Shown: positions 1 through 9,990 of the stretch, one piece after another
How the letters are laid out: each line of letters starts with the position of its first letter
How positions within the stretch are numbered: the stretch's first letter is position 1
Assembly: GCA_026936335.1 (NCBI GenBank)
Contig: JAPMXV010000029.1
Location: 496,001 to 560,000 of the forward strand
Origin: Mantamonas sphyraenae
Lineage: Eukaryota > CRuMs > Mantamonadidae
Direction of reading: 5' to 3'
Length of the DNA: 64,000 nucleotides
Notes under the pieces: model-generated
Database searches by the model: none
What the model saw: the letters and a program-made list of their open reading frames with translations, nothing else
What the model was told of the DNA's origin: nothing
Made by a program: the position numbers and the translations under genes

Positions 1-12
1 AATTCGAATTGT

Positions 13-1983
13 TTACGTCCAGTGCAGAGAGCCCTCCAGGACAGCCACAATGACCAGAGAGAGGGGGTAGCACAGGGAGACCGGGATGCACCACCACATG
101 TTAAAGGTGCGGCGGGACATGCCGATGGCGCCCATGATCCATGTAATGATGAGGATGCACAGGGTCTCTGCACTGAAGGTCCATGCGAGGCCACGGAAGC
201 AGATGAGGGCAAAGAAGATGGCCAGACACAGTGTGTTGTTCATGATGGCGGCGCCGTACAGTGCGCTGTAGGTCATGCCTGTGATGCGCTTCTTCTTGGC
301 CTTGGCCAGGAGGATGGAGGAGATGAGTTCGGAAGCGTTGGAGCAGAACGGAGTCACGATGAAGGAGATGTAGAACAGCGGGATCTTGACGGTGTTGCCA
401 AACTCTGTGATGACATCGACCATGGGGTCGGAGAAGACAGCAACGAGGGCTGTGCCGGCCACCAGCAGGTACGTGGACTGCATGGCAATCTGCTTGGCGT
501 TCAGTTCGGGCTCCTCGTCTTCCTGCACGTCAGCCTCGGCAGCGTTGACGTTGGTGGCGGACGCAGACTTGGCCTTGGCCTTCCAGCGGTTGCCAAACTT
601 GAGGGCGGCGCCCACGTTGGGTTCGTCGCTGGCCTTGCTGAGCAGGGGCGAGGCAGCAGTGGCACTGTCCATCATGCGGGAGGACACTCGCTTGAGCATG
701 TGCTGGATGGCCGTCTGGGCGATGGCTCGTCGCTTGGCCTCCTTCATGCGCTTCTCCTGCAGCTGCGGGTTCATCAGCTGGAAGATGCTGTAACCAACCA
801 GAGCCACGCAGCAGACAATGAAACCGGCAAGGGCATAGCCGCTCTCGGCCTTCTTGGCCGTCTCCGAGTCTGGGTTGCCCAGGTACGTAAACGCGACGCC
901 CTGCACAATGAGGTAGGACAACGACGTGGCAATCATGATCTTGGAGTTGAGGGCCGTGTCATCGTCCACAGTCACACCCGTGCGCGACCAGCTCGTGGAC
1001 GACAGCGTCTCATCCACCGTCTCGCCGTTGACAATGTCGCAGCGCGCCGCAAACAGCACCGCCACCCACGGCACCGTCAGCAGCATGACTGTGGAGCCTG
1101 CCAGCGTGCCCACGCCCACAGCAAGCTGCTCCTGCGCCTCGGCCACAGTGCCACCGGCTCCAGAAACAACAATAATCGCCGCGTCGGGAACAGCGCCCAA
1201 AACGGGCAGCAGCAAGGCGCCAATGACACCGGGATCCAGGATCTGTGAGCCACAGCGGGGTGAGGTCAGTACAATGCGCACACATGCACGGGTTGTGCGG
1301 CTTCGTTTTGTGCCCACCGTTCACGGTGCAGCATCTTGGGATCGCCGAGGGGAGTGGGGGAAGGGCCGCACGCGAAAAAGTGCCCATGAATTTGCGCGCA
1401 TGGAAAACACTCACCTCCAGCAGCAGTTCGCACCCGTCAGAGATCAACTTTGCGCCTGTGCGAGCACCACGAATGCGGATGGGTAAGGGAGCGGGCGGGC
1501 CGGAGAGATGGGGCGTGGGTGTGTTAGGTTCGCCGGCGTGTTGGGAAGGAAATGAGGCCTCGCGGTGACACGAGCCGCGTGGACGCAAAAGACGGCGGTG
1601 GCCGGTGCACAAGGCACCCCTATGCGGAGGCAGGACGAGAGGGGAAGAGTAAGCGTACCGACGGCCAGGATGACGCCGTAGATGAGCATGAGAAAGATTT
1701 GGCCAACGACGTTGTTGGAGCAAGGGAAGAGGCCAAAGGTGTCGCAGGGCGGTGTGCAGATATCCTTGCAGGCATTGCCCTGGCAGATGCCAGAGGCACA
1801 GGTGAAGGAAGCGTTGGCCACGGCAGCAGGGGCCATGCAGCTGCTGGATGAGTCACACCACACACAGTGGGAGTCCTTGAGCGAGGAGCAGTCACCGCAG
1901 CTCTTTTGCGCCGCACAATCGGCCATCGCCGTGGCTGCCAGACACGACAGCACCACAATCAACACAATGGATCGCATCATCAT
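13..1983 (-). CDS. Cation/Ca2+ exchanger family membrane protein with an N-terminal Cys-rich (PSI-like) domain
   Basis: Three exons are read on the minus strand: 1983-1659, 1455-1415 and 1242-13, all GT-AG and in phase, giving about 531 aa. The start is a run of three ATGs followed by a hydrophobic signal peptide (about residues 1-21). A Cys-rich segment follows with CGDC, CVWC and CTPPC motifs, resembling a PSI/plexin-type module. The 41-nt middle exon completes the first alpha repeat (GAKLISDGCELLLE, then LLPVLGAVPDAAI). The second alpha repeat holds PFCSNASELISS near the C-terminus. These acidic/polar alpha-repeat motifs are typical of the CaCA superfamily, which exchanges Ca2+ against Na+ or H+. 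A hydrophilic Lys/Arg-rich loop of about 100 residues separates the repeats. Whether the counter-ion is Na+ or H+ cannot be told from sequence. The gene ends 12 bp from the left window edge and is complete. Confidence 0.8.
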
Positions 1984-2069
1984 CTTCGTAGCGAGTGGGT
2001 CCCGATTGGAAGAGTGTGGGTGTTGTTGGATGCGCGGCCGCAGGAAACACTTTCCTGCTCAGCTGCTTC
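1984..2069. promoter_or_regulatory. Compact divergent intergenic region (exchanger / XK-related)
   Basis: Only 86 bp separate the start codons of the minus-strand exchanger (1983) and the plus-strand XK-related gene (2070). Both core promoters and 5' UTRs must lie here or overlap the coding exons. No TATA box is evident. Role inferred from geometry only. Confidence 0.4.
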
Positions 2070-3788
2070 ATGGCTGGCCAGGTGCGCCGACGCAAGGCAA
2101 AGGCAAAGCGCCACAAAGTGCCACATGACCATGGAGCTGAGCCCAGCGTGACCTCGGACACAGCCACCCGCCTCTCAGACAAATGGGAAACGGTGGAGCG
2201 TGTGGAGCCCGCGTGGGTTCGCTGGCAGGGCAAGTTGGAGGCCTTTGCCAGTGTGCTGTGGGACTTGTCCCCGTTGGCGTTGCACGTGTTTGACCTCATC
2301 AGCGACATCACCGTCACCATGTCATACTACGAGCGGCTGCCGACCATCTTTTGGGTCAGTGTGTGCATCGTGCTCATCACGCCCGTGTGTTCGTTTGTCT
2401 TTGCGCTGCAACATTGGGCGAACAATTACGATTCAAGGTACGTCACACACTACGAGGACAGCAGATGGCTCGTCATGTTCCTGTGCACGCCTATTCTGCC
2501 CATCTACGTGTTTGTGGTCAACTACTGCAAGTTGGAGTGGCCGCTACTTGACACCGCCGGCGACTCCACGCAGGTGGATGTCAGCGCCAGTGACGACCTG
2601 AAAGTCATGGATCTTGACCAAGCAAACATCAGCTTCAACGACATGGACAAGCTGGCAAAGAAGATGGTCCGGGAGGTGAGTTGTTGAAGGAGAAAAGAGA
2701 AGAATTCCCCGTGGTGTGGTGAAGGACCCACATGCTGACACGACCACGAGTGTACACGTGTGTGTGTGTGTGTGTGTGTGTGTCTGTGTGTTCAGAGTGG
2801 GATGTTGTTCGAGACGGTGGTGCAGAGCATCCCGCAGTCCATCCTCCAGTTCTACGCCATGTTGGTGCTGCGGGACTTTGACAACGTGGCCGTGCTCTCC
2901 ATCGCGCTGAGCGTGGCACAGATCTTTACAAAGGCGTCGCTGTTGTGCTCAGACAAGTATGTGTACTGGAAGACCCTGTGTACGCAGTCGGCCATTGCTA
3001 CAGACATCCTGGCGATGTTTGGGTGTGCTCTGGTGTTCTTTGCACACGGCATGTCTTCCTGGACGTTCTGGCTGACCACTGGCCTCATAGGGTTGCGTGC
3101 CGTGGCAGACACTGGAGTGGCTTTGACTTTGACCGTGCTGCATGGGATCGATCCAGGATGGACCCAAAACGACGCTGAACACGCGCTGCTCCTGTTCATG
3201 GTCACATCACTGATGTGTTTCAGTGCCAGCACCTTTGGCGGATCCGCCTTTGTCATTGTTCTACGCTACGTGCTTTGGCAGGACGGTTCGCAATTCTCGC
3301 GACGGCTGATGCCGCCCAAACTCAACGAAGCCACGCATTACGGCGTGGCCATCGTCTCCTACACACGCTACTCGCTCAGCCGGCTCGACGAAAACCGCGT
3401 CCCATTGCAGTTGGTGGGCACGGACGACTTGATGGACTCAATCGGCCTGCCAGGTGGAGCGAAGCGCCGGGTCATGACCGGCTTTTGGCTGTTGGCCTAC
3501 CCGCTCCATCTCGGGACACCTCTTGTGTCTGGCCTTGTGAGTTTGTACGCCACGGTGCTTGCACCACCCGCTGGCTTCCCAGAGCCTGCGTGGCGCACCT
3601 CGTTGGTGATTGTGGGCGCGCACCTTGTGTGCTACTTTGCAATGCTCGTCTTTCTCGTGCTCAGCTACAAGACTGCCAAGGCACGCAACCACGCACACAT
3701 ATCTCGCATGGCAACGATGTACATCCGACCAGTTCTCCGCATCTGGACTCTCATGCAGGATATGCAGAGGAAACTTGAATTTCAGTGA
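2070..3788 (+). CDS. XK-related (XKR-like) multi-pass membrane protein, copy 1
   Basis: Two exons, 2070-2675 and 2796-3788, are joined by a phase-0 intron (GTGAGT...TTCAG) carrying a (TG)n tract, giving about 532 aa. The ATG at 2070 is the first in frame; upstream codons are open but lack ATG. There are several hydrophobic helices. The exon 2 start reads FETVVQSIPQSILQFYAML, which resembles the conserved XK/XKR helix (ExxxQxxPQxxLQ). XKR proteins are plasma-membrane phospholipid scramblases or their partners. A second, inverted copy lies at 9991-11922. Directly after the stop at 3788 another frame stays open to 4020 and looks protein-like (for example NTDEEVSLLRAYI), resembling the longer tail of the second copy. 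The annotated end may therefore result from a frameshift near 3760-3790. Family assignment is moderate; the scramblase role is inferred. Confidence 0.65.
2758..2785. repeat. (TG)n microsatellite in XK-related intron
   Basis: A pure TG dinucleotide run lies just upstream of the intron acceptor. The inverted gene copy has the matching CA run at about 11211-11237. Similar tracts next to acceptors recur across the window. Confidence 0.85.
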
Positions 3789-4570
3789 GAACACCGACGA
3801 GGAAGTGTCCCTGCTCAGAGCCTATATCGCCAACTGCGACCGATATCGCACAAGGTGCAGGGACGTCATCCTGTATGCGCCGGCTGCGCGGAGCAATTTC
3901 CCAAAGACGCCCGAGGAGGTTGAGGACCTGCGGAAAGCTGCTCTCGAGCGCTGCAACGAGCTCACGGGGCACCACCAAGAGGCAAAGGTCTCAAAAGCAC
4001 GGAAGCCGCGGTGGTGTTGAATCACGCAGGCTCAGCACGAAGCCACATCGAGGGCAACGAAGAGCGAGGCGCACAAAGGCAAAAAATGTACAGGTGGAAC
4101 ATCCCACGGCCCTCAGCAACCCCTGTGTGTGCTCACACAAGCTCTTGTCAAATGTCTTTGTGGAACATCTCTTTGCCTGCTGTTCCGTGTCCGTTGAGGA
4201 GCTGTTTCGGCCCAGTTCTTGGAATCCGGCACTGCCATTCAAGAGATCGATCGCGCTGAAGACTGTCCCACAAGAGCGGCGATGGGTCTGTGCACGTGTC
4301 TGTCCCTTGTGTCCTCCTTGGAAGAGTCTGTGGACCGTAGGTGTGCGCCGGGCTGTGCCTGTGCCTGTGCTTCCGGAACGCACTTGCATGGGTGCCCGTT
4401 TGTGTGTGTGTGTATGTGTGTGTGTGTGCGCGCGCGCGTGTGTGTGTGTATGTGCAGTTGTGCGTATGTGCGTTTGTGTGTGTGCGTGTGTGCGTCTGGA
4501 TGGCGGCCTGTGCCTGCCGCGGGCTCCCGTCTTTGACTCAATTCCTGTCCAAAGTTCCCCATTCTTCCCG
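3789..4570. other. Convergent 3' intergenic region with GT-rich tract
   Basis: This 782-bp stretch lies between the stop codons of the XK-related gene and the PHOSPHO-like gene. The first 230 bp are open in a shifted frame and probably belong to the XK-related coding sequence. The rest shows no convincing gene. A GT-rich, partly GC/GT alternating tract occupies about 4397-4495. Confidence 0.5.
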
Positions 4571-5563
4571 TCATCCTGCCTCAACAACCACTGCACAGCC
4601 AGAAACCACCTCTGAGACCACCATGGTCTCTGTCGTCTCCTGCTCTTCCTGCTCAATGCACACCTCCAGCTCAGCACACATCGCAATCCCGATCTGGGCT
4701 GCCTCGAGCCCTTCTTGACGAGCAACATCGGCCAGACGGCACAGAATCGCCGAAAAGTCGTCGTACGTTGCCCAGCTCTCCACCCGGCATGACACGAGCG
4801 GCGTTTCTGCCTCCCTGTCGATTTCCACCATCTTGTGCAATTGGTACCCGCGACGCGGAAGCACATAGTCCTGCGGACCCAGAGTTGTGGCCGGGTGAAA
4901 GTCGTTGCTTCCGTCCCCAGAGTACACAACGCGTGTGATTGTCGGGTTCGCCGCAAGATATGCCTGCAGCTCCTTGCCCTTGCACTGGTTTGCGTCGCAC
5001 CGTTCACACCCGTGCGGCACACCGGCTTCCTGGCACGAGCCGATCTCCAGCCGCCCGTCCGCATTCCACTCTGCTGGGTTCGTAATCACCGCGTCCACAT
5101 ACTCGGCGATCCCCTTGGCTTCCGTGATGCATCGGATAAACTCTGTGTTGGCGTTGCTCAGCACAACCACACGCACGTTCTCCACACTCGCCAGGTGTGC
5201 CAGTGCTCCCTTCATGCTGTCCAGGAAAGGGATTGCTCCCAGGGTTTGTTCGACCTCTTTGCGCGAGATCCCACGTGTTGCAAACTCCCCCATCAGCGAG
5301 TGCATAAACTGGGGCCATCCCATCACCTCTACATCTGCCTCCTCTCCTGCAGATGCCTCCTCCACACCTCCGGCAACTTCCTGCCCAATGCACGCGTCCG
5401 CCTTCCCAAGCTTCTTTTTGCGTCCCTCTGCCTCGGCTCGCTGTTGCCTGTACTCTGCCAGCGCGCCCTCGGCAGCTTCGGGCCACAGCTGCTCAATCAG
5501 GAATGTATCGCTGTCGTCGTCGATCACCGTATCGTCGAAATCAAAGCAAAACAAAGTGGTCAT
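4571..5563 (-). CDS. PHOSPHO1/2-type HAD phosphatase
   Basis: A single exon of 330 aa. It opens with FCFDFDDTVIDDDSD; Asp8 and Asp10 give the DxDxT nucleophile and general-acid motif of the haloacid dehalogenase superfamily. Further motifs are VVVLSNAN (motif II Ser), a Cys cluster (CERCDANQCKG) followed by Lys, and VYSGDGSNDF (motif III/IV acidic pair), in the order expected for PHOSPHO1/PHOSPHO2. These act on phosphoethanolamine/phosphocholine or pyridoxal phosphate. The protein is longer than typical members (about 240-270 aa): it has an acidic Gly/Ala-rich insertion after residue 40 and a C-terminal extension rich in Glu and Val. The chosen ATG directly precedes the catalytic motif, as in the family. 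It is not part of the local duplications. The exact substrate is not predictable. Confidence 0.85.
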   Translation of the reverse strand: MTTLFCFDFDDTVIDDDSDTFLIEQLWPEAAEGALAEYRQQRAEAEGRKKKLGKADACIGQEVAGGVEEASAGEEADVEVMGWPQFMHSLMGEFATRGISRKEVEQTLGAIPFLDSMKGALAHLASVENVRVVVLSNANTEFIRCITEAKGIAEYVDAVITNPAEWNADGRLEIGSCQEAGVPHGCERCDANQCKGKELQAYLAANPTITRVVYSGDGSNDFHPATTLGPQDYVLPRRGYQLHKMVEIDREAETPLVSCRVESWATYDDFSAILCRLADVARQEGLEAAQIGIAMCAELEVCIEQEEQETTETMVVSEVVSGCAVVVEAG

Positions 5564-5654
5564 GGTGCGTTCCCGAGAAAAAAAAACGAACGTGTTGGTT
5601 GACGTCGCGGACCCCGACCTGCTCCGTTTTCCACGTCCACAACCCACCACGGCC

Positions 5655-6954
5655 CCATTGGCGTCCCCACACACGTCTATTCCCCATTCATCATCGTTTT
5701 CATTCTTACAGAAACTCCTCCTCGTCCACGCGGAACGACACCATTCCGTCCACCCGGTGCACCCCTGTATCGAAAGACCTCAGCTTTCACCTGCTGCGAC
5801 TTTTCAATGATCTGTGCGTCGCTCTCTTCCCACTTGATCGGTACCTCCATATCCTTGTCTGCGTACACAAGCACGTCAAACGTGCACGGTTCGTCCAACA
5901 TCGGCAGAAACGTCACACTCGCAGTGATCTGCCGGATGATCGCCTGGATCTCCCCAGTCACCTCCTTTGCTGTCTTTTCACGTGTCACCTCTGCCTTGCT
6001 GTTCTCCTTTACCGCCTCCTCTGTCTCCACGTCAAACATCCACCGCTCCAGCACTTCCCCGCTCTGAGCTCCCGTCACCACAATCACCACCTTTTGCACC
6101 ATGTTCTCCATCAGCCATTCTGCACGCGTGCACACATCGTCCATCCACCCTCTCTCGTGTCAGGTTTCTTCTCCCATCACACCCCAATCACCCGTTCTGC
6201 ACCCGTGCGCGCCAAAACAACGGCCACCCACTCTTGGCCGCACTCCCGCTCCACACTCCCCCATGCACGTCTGCTTCTCGCCACCGCCATGCCTGTGCAT
6301 CAGACCAAAAGTGCATTTCATCCACCATTCATGGCGATTCAAAGTACATTAAAGTTGTTATGATTGTTTTTGGAAAAGTGGTTCATCCTCTGCACAGGCT
6401 GGCGACGTCCTGTGTGTGTGTGTGTGTGGGTGTGCCCACACCCATACACACTCCCTCATGCAAACGTGGATGGACAGTGGATGGCAACATGCACGCTGTG
6501 TGTCACTCACCGGTCATCTGCGACAGTACGTTGCGCAGGTACTCACTCAGCCCGTCGTCGTTGGTGACCATCATCTGCACGCCAAACTTTTTCATGCGCG
6601 AGAAGGACTCGGGAGGGTAGATGCCACGTTGGTAGAGAATCGAGTTGATAGAGCACTCTGTGGAGACGGGGGAAGAGGGTGTTACGGGGTGTCAGCGGGT
6701 TGGGGGCTGGGTGAGGTGCTTCGAGTGACAAGGGTGACCAACGACGCACCAAAGAACTCGGTGACAATGTCTGTGGACCCACGGAGGGTGATTGTGTTTC
6801 GCTTGGCCTGCAGCTGACTGGTCATGTCTTGTTTGTGTGTGTGTGTGTGTGTGTGGGAGGGTATGTGCAGGTTTGTTGGTGCCAACAGCGCCGCATCTGC
6901 ACCACGGTTGTGAATGTGGGGGGGAGTGTGTGTCGTCACGTAGGGTCACGCAAA
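5655..6954. repeat. Inverted duplication arm A (contains MAD2 copy 1)
   Basis: About 1.3 kb here matches 8588-9888 in reverse complement. The match includes the MAD2 exons, both introns, the upstream GT/CA tract and the 3' flank to about position 5655. Differences are sparse: single substitutions, microsatellite length and one coding indel. The region 6955-8587 between the arms holds dNK copy 1. Boundaries were estimated by eye. Confidence 0.85.
5677..6825 (-). pseudogene. MAD2: MAD2 spindle-checkpoint protein, copy 1, with frame-disrupted C-terminus
   Basis: Exons are 6825-6750, 6657-6511 and 6119-5677 (minus strand, GT-AG, phases 1 and 1). The protein is a HORMA-domain MAD2: MTSQLQAKRNTITLRGST at the start, then SINSILYQRGIYPPESF and the helix around YLRNVLSQM. 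MAD2 binds CDC20 or MAD1 by wrapping its C-terminal 'safety belt' around the ligand. Compared with the second copy (8717-9833), this copy has one extra base near 5787-5790. From there the frame shifts and the safety belt is replaced by an unrelated Gly/Arg-rich tail ending at 5677. As written it could not close on CDC20. Either this is a dying duplicate, or the extra base is a sequencing error. The first about 175 codons are intact. Confidence 0.75.
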
Positions 6955-7155
6955 GACATGCGCCCACCCCGATCTGTGTCTTGGTTGTCGCTGTATACAA
7001 CCCTCTAGGGCGACCTGTGCGCGCCGAAGCCCAACCAAACTTCAACCCAACTCTGGCGCAGCCTCCCGTTTGCACCAGGTCGAGTCTGAACACGCAACAC
7101 ACACGACAAAGAGACGCATACGCATACGCATACTTGCAACTTGTTTGAACAAACC
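6826..7155. promoter_or_regulatory. Divergent promoter region between MAD2 copy 1 and dNK copy 1
   Basis: The 330 bp between the divergent ATGs hold a (GT)n tract (about 6833-6855), a run of G, and a direct hexamer repeat, cgcata, just before the dNK start (about 7110-7130). Its dNK-proximal part (from about 6910) is copied in front of dNK copy 2, and its MAD2-proximal part in front of MAD2 copy 2. Each duplicate therefore kept its own half of the promoter. Role inferred from geometry. Confidence 0.5.
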
Positions 7156-8578
7156 ATGGACGCCAAAATCATTATTGTGGAGGGCAACATCGGGGCGGGC
7201 AAGAGCACGATCACGAGGCAGCTGTCCAACCTGACTGGGTTCCAGTCGTTCCTGGAGGTGAGTGGGCAGAGGGCAGGGGAAACACGCCGTTGCAGCGTGG
7301 GGAACAGGTGTGTGGGTACGGGAGGGTGGCTGACAAGACGTGTGGTGCTGTGACGGGCGGTGTGGCTGGGCGTGTGCGCTTTGCGTTTTTGGCGGGAGCA
7401 GCCGACGTACTCGAATGACTATCTGGTAAAGTACTACGAGGAACCAAAGAAGTGGGCGCTTACAATGCAGCTGTGGCTGCTGCGCCAGAGGTTCAAGACA
7501 CTCGTGCGTGCGCTGCGTCATGTGGCAGAGACGGGTGAGTGTGCGCGCGGGAAGCGAGTTCAAAGAGTGGTTTTGGCGCGAAAAAGGCGCGCAAAAGGCG
7601 GGCAAAAACTCCGCATGACGTCTGCGGCCCTAGGGGGGGGACGCAGGGCGTAGCATGGCCACGGAGAGGGTGGCAAACGGAGAGGAGAGGAATGAGGATG
7701 GGGTGGTTGTGCGTGAACTGACACAGAGAGGATGGGTCAGGGTCGGGAGTGATCCTGGACAGGTCGATCTACTCGGACGTAGTGTTTGCAGACCAGAACC
7801 TGGTGGACGGAAACATGGACGAGGCAGGATATGCATACTACCAGGCGGTGCGTCAGCGGCTGCTGGGGTGGCTGCCTGCACCAGACGTGCTGCTGTATCT
7901 GGATGCAAGCGCAGAAGTGTGCGCGGAGCGGATCATGCTGCGGGCGCGTGACTGCGAGAGCGGAGTGCCTGTGGCGTACCTGGAGGGGCTGGGAAGGTGC
8001 TACGGGGAGTTTGTGGAGCAGATGGAGGGGAATGGGAAGACGGCGGTGGTGGTGGAAGACTGGAACTCGTTTGGGGATGTGGAGAGCGTGGCAGAAAGGA
8101 TGGTGGAAGAGATGAAGAAGATGGAAGGGAAAGGAATGAGTGTTTCGGAGGCACAAGAGGTGATGGAGCGAGTGCAGGATGACAAATGGGTGCTGGAGCG
8201 GTTGCAGCTGGCGGAAGGGATGAAGGCACACGCGGAGGACGACGGGAACGGAACAGAGACGCTGGAGGTTGTGGTGGACACACTTTTGGACAACGAACAG
8301 GGAGTGGATGGAGAGGAGGTGGCAGCAGCGAGTGCGGAGCAGAAGAAGCAGGGCAAGGGAGATATGAGGAGAAGGGACAGCGGGAGTGAGGGAGACAGGG
8401 ACAGCATGCTGAACACGTCGCTGACGTCGATGAGCACTGGATCGTGGGGGGTTGATGAGGATGAGGATGCGGTGACGGATGGGAGTGAGGAGGACGAGGA
8501 AGGGGCGGTGCTGGGCAAGGACGGCACGCTACTGCACGATCTGGAGGCGGTGTGTGTGTGAGTGAGACATCAAAGCGA
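6908..8578. repeat. Inverted duplication arm B (contains dNK copy 1)
   Basis: About 1.67 kb matches 15003-16669 in reverse complement, covering the dNK gene with both introns and its upstream region. The overlap of this arm with arm A (6908-6954) shows that two different duplications shared a boundary zone. Differences are few: single substitutions, one missense change and one coding deletion in the other copy. Confidence 0.85.
7156..8561 (+). CDS. Deoxynucleoside kinase (dNK family), copy 1
   Basis: Exons are 7156-7257, 7402-7534 and 7741-8561, with intron phases 0 and 1, giving 351 aa. The ATG at 7156 has a strong context (aaaccATGG). The P-loop GNIGAGKST sits at residues 10-18. Exon 2 gives the substrate-binding segment (NDYLVKYYEEPKKWALTMQ), and exon 3 opens with the DRS motif LDRSIYSD. 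This order is that of the dCK/dGK/dNK family, which phosphorylates deoxynucleosides in the salvage pathway. The last acceptor could alternatively be used 9 bp later; the upstream one preserves the GSGVILDRS motif. After the catalytic core comes a long acidic, low-complexity tail of about 120 residues that is not part of the usual family length (about 210-260 aa). This copy is intact, unlike the one at 15014-16418. Confidence 0.85.
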
Positions 8579-8587
8579 ATGGATTTC

Positions 8588-9888
8588 GCGTGACCCTACG
8601 TGACGACACACAGTCCCCCCCACATTCACAACCGTGGTGCAGATGCGGCGCTGTTGGCACCAACAAACCTGCACATACCCTCCCACACACACACACACAC
8701 ACACACACAACAAGACATGACCAGTCAGCTGCAGGCCAAGCGAAACACAATCACCCTCCGTGGGTCCACAGACATTGTCACCGAGTTCTTTGGTGCGTCG
8801 TTGGTCACCCTTGTCTGTCGAAGCACCTCACCCAGCCCCCAACCCGCTGACACCCCGTAACACCCTCTTCCCCCGTCTCCACAGAGTGCTCTATCAACTC
8901 GATTCTCTACCAACGTGGCATCTACCCTCCCGAGTCCTTCTCGCGCATGAAAAAGTTTGGCGTGCAGATGATGGTCACCAACGACGACGGGCTGAGCGAG
9001 TACCTGCGCAACGTACTGTCGCAGATGACCGGTGAGTGACACACAGCGTGCATGTTGCCATCCACTGTCCATCCACGTTTGCATGAGTGAGTGTGTGTGG
9101 GTGTGGGCACACCCACACACACACACACAGGACGTCGCCAGCCTGTGCAGAGGATGAACCACTTTTCCAAAAACAATCATAACAACTTTAATGTACTTTG
9201 AATCGCCATGAATGGTGGATGAAATGCACTTTTGGTCTGATGCACAGGCATGGCGGTGGCGAGAAGCAGACGTGCATGGGGGAGTGTGGAGCGGGAGTGC
9301 GGCCAAGAGTGGGTGGCCGTTGTTTTGGCGCGCACGGGTGCAGAACGGGTGATTGGGGTGTGATGGGAGAAGAAACCTGACACGAGAGAGGGTGGATGGA
9401 CGATGTGTGCACGCGTGCAGAATGGCTGATGGAGAACATGGTGCAAAAGGTGGTGATTGTGGTGACGGGAGCTCAGAGCGGGGAAGTGCTGGAGCGGTGG
9501 ATGTTTGACGTGGAGACAGAGGAGGCGGTAAAGGAGAACAGCAAGGCAGAGGTGACACGTGAAAAGACAGCAAAGGAGGTGACTGGGGAGATCCAGGCGA
9601 TCATCCGGCAGATCACTGCGAGTGTGACGTTTCTGCCGATGTTGGACGAACCGTGCACGTTTGACGTGCTTGTGTACGCAGACAAGGATATGGAGGTACC
9701 GATCAAGTGGGAAGAGAGCGACGCACAGATCATTGAAAAGTCGCAGCAGGTAAAGCTGAGGTCTTTCGATACAGGGGTGCACCGAGTGGACGGAATGGTG
9801 TCGTTCCGCGTGGACGAGGAGGAGTTTCTGTAAGAATGAAAACGATGATGAATGGGGAATAGACGTGTGTGGGGACGCCAATGGAGCT
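8588..9888. repeat. Inverted duplication arm A' (contains MAD2 copy 2)
   Basis: Reverse-complement partner of 5655-6954. The homology begins about 25 bp after the dNK stop codon and ends close to the 3' end of the second XK-related gene. The MAD2-dNK-MAD2 triplet is thus a dNK gene flanked by two inverted MAD2 copies. Confidence 0.85.
8717..9833 (+). CDS. MAD2: MAD2 mitotic spindle-checkpoint protein, copy 2 (intact)
   Basis: Exons are 8717-8792, 8885-9031 and 9421-9833, with GT-AG introns, giving 211 aa; human MAD2 has about 205. It is a single HORMA domain. The C-terminal safety belt is intact here: KLRSFDTGVHRVDGMVSFRV matches the family pattern LRSF-T-x-H-V-x-MVxY. MAD2 converts between open and closed states at unattached kinetochores and inhibits APC/C-CDC20. 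The upstream 155 bp hold a (CA)n tract shared with the first copy. Of the two copies this is the likely functional one. Confidence 0.88.
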
Positions 9889-9990
9889 TAGTTGGTGTGT
9901 GCATGTGCCGCCTCCTACGAGCAAACAGACCTGCTCGCAGGATTGTGGCAAAATCATCCGCTTCATCGACTTCACAAGCCCCTACCGCGT

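Noticed and set aside
22..1248. Long plus-strand open frame opposite the exchanger gene
   Set aside because: Gly/His/Gln-rich composition and no domain; it is the antisense shadow of the conserved minus-strand exchanger exons.
4339..4540. Val/Cys-repeat frames in the GT-rich tract
   Set aside because: Translations of a dinucleotide repeat, not protein.
7402..7534. A separate small gene starting in dNK exon 2
   Set aside because: The segment is flanked by GT-AG sites in matching phase and carries the conserved dNK substrate-binding region.
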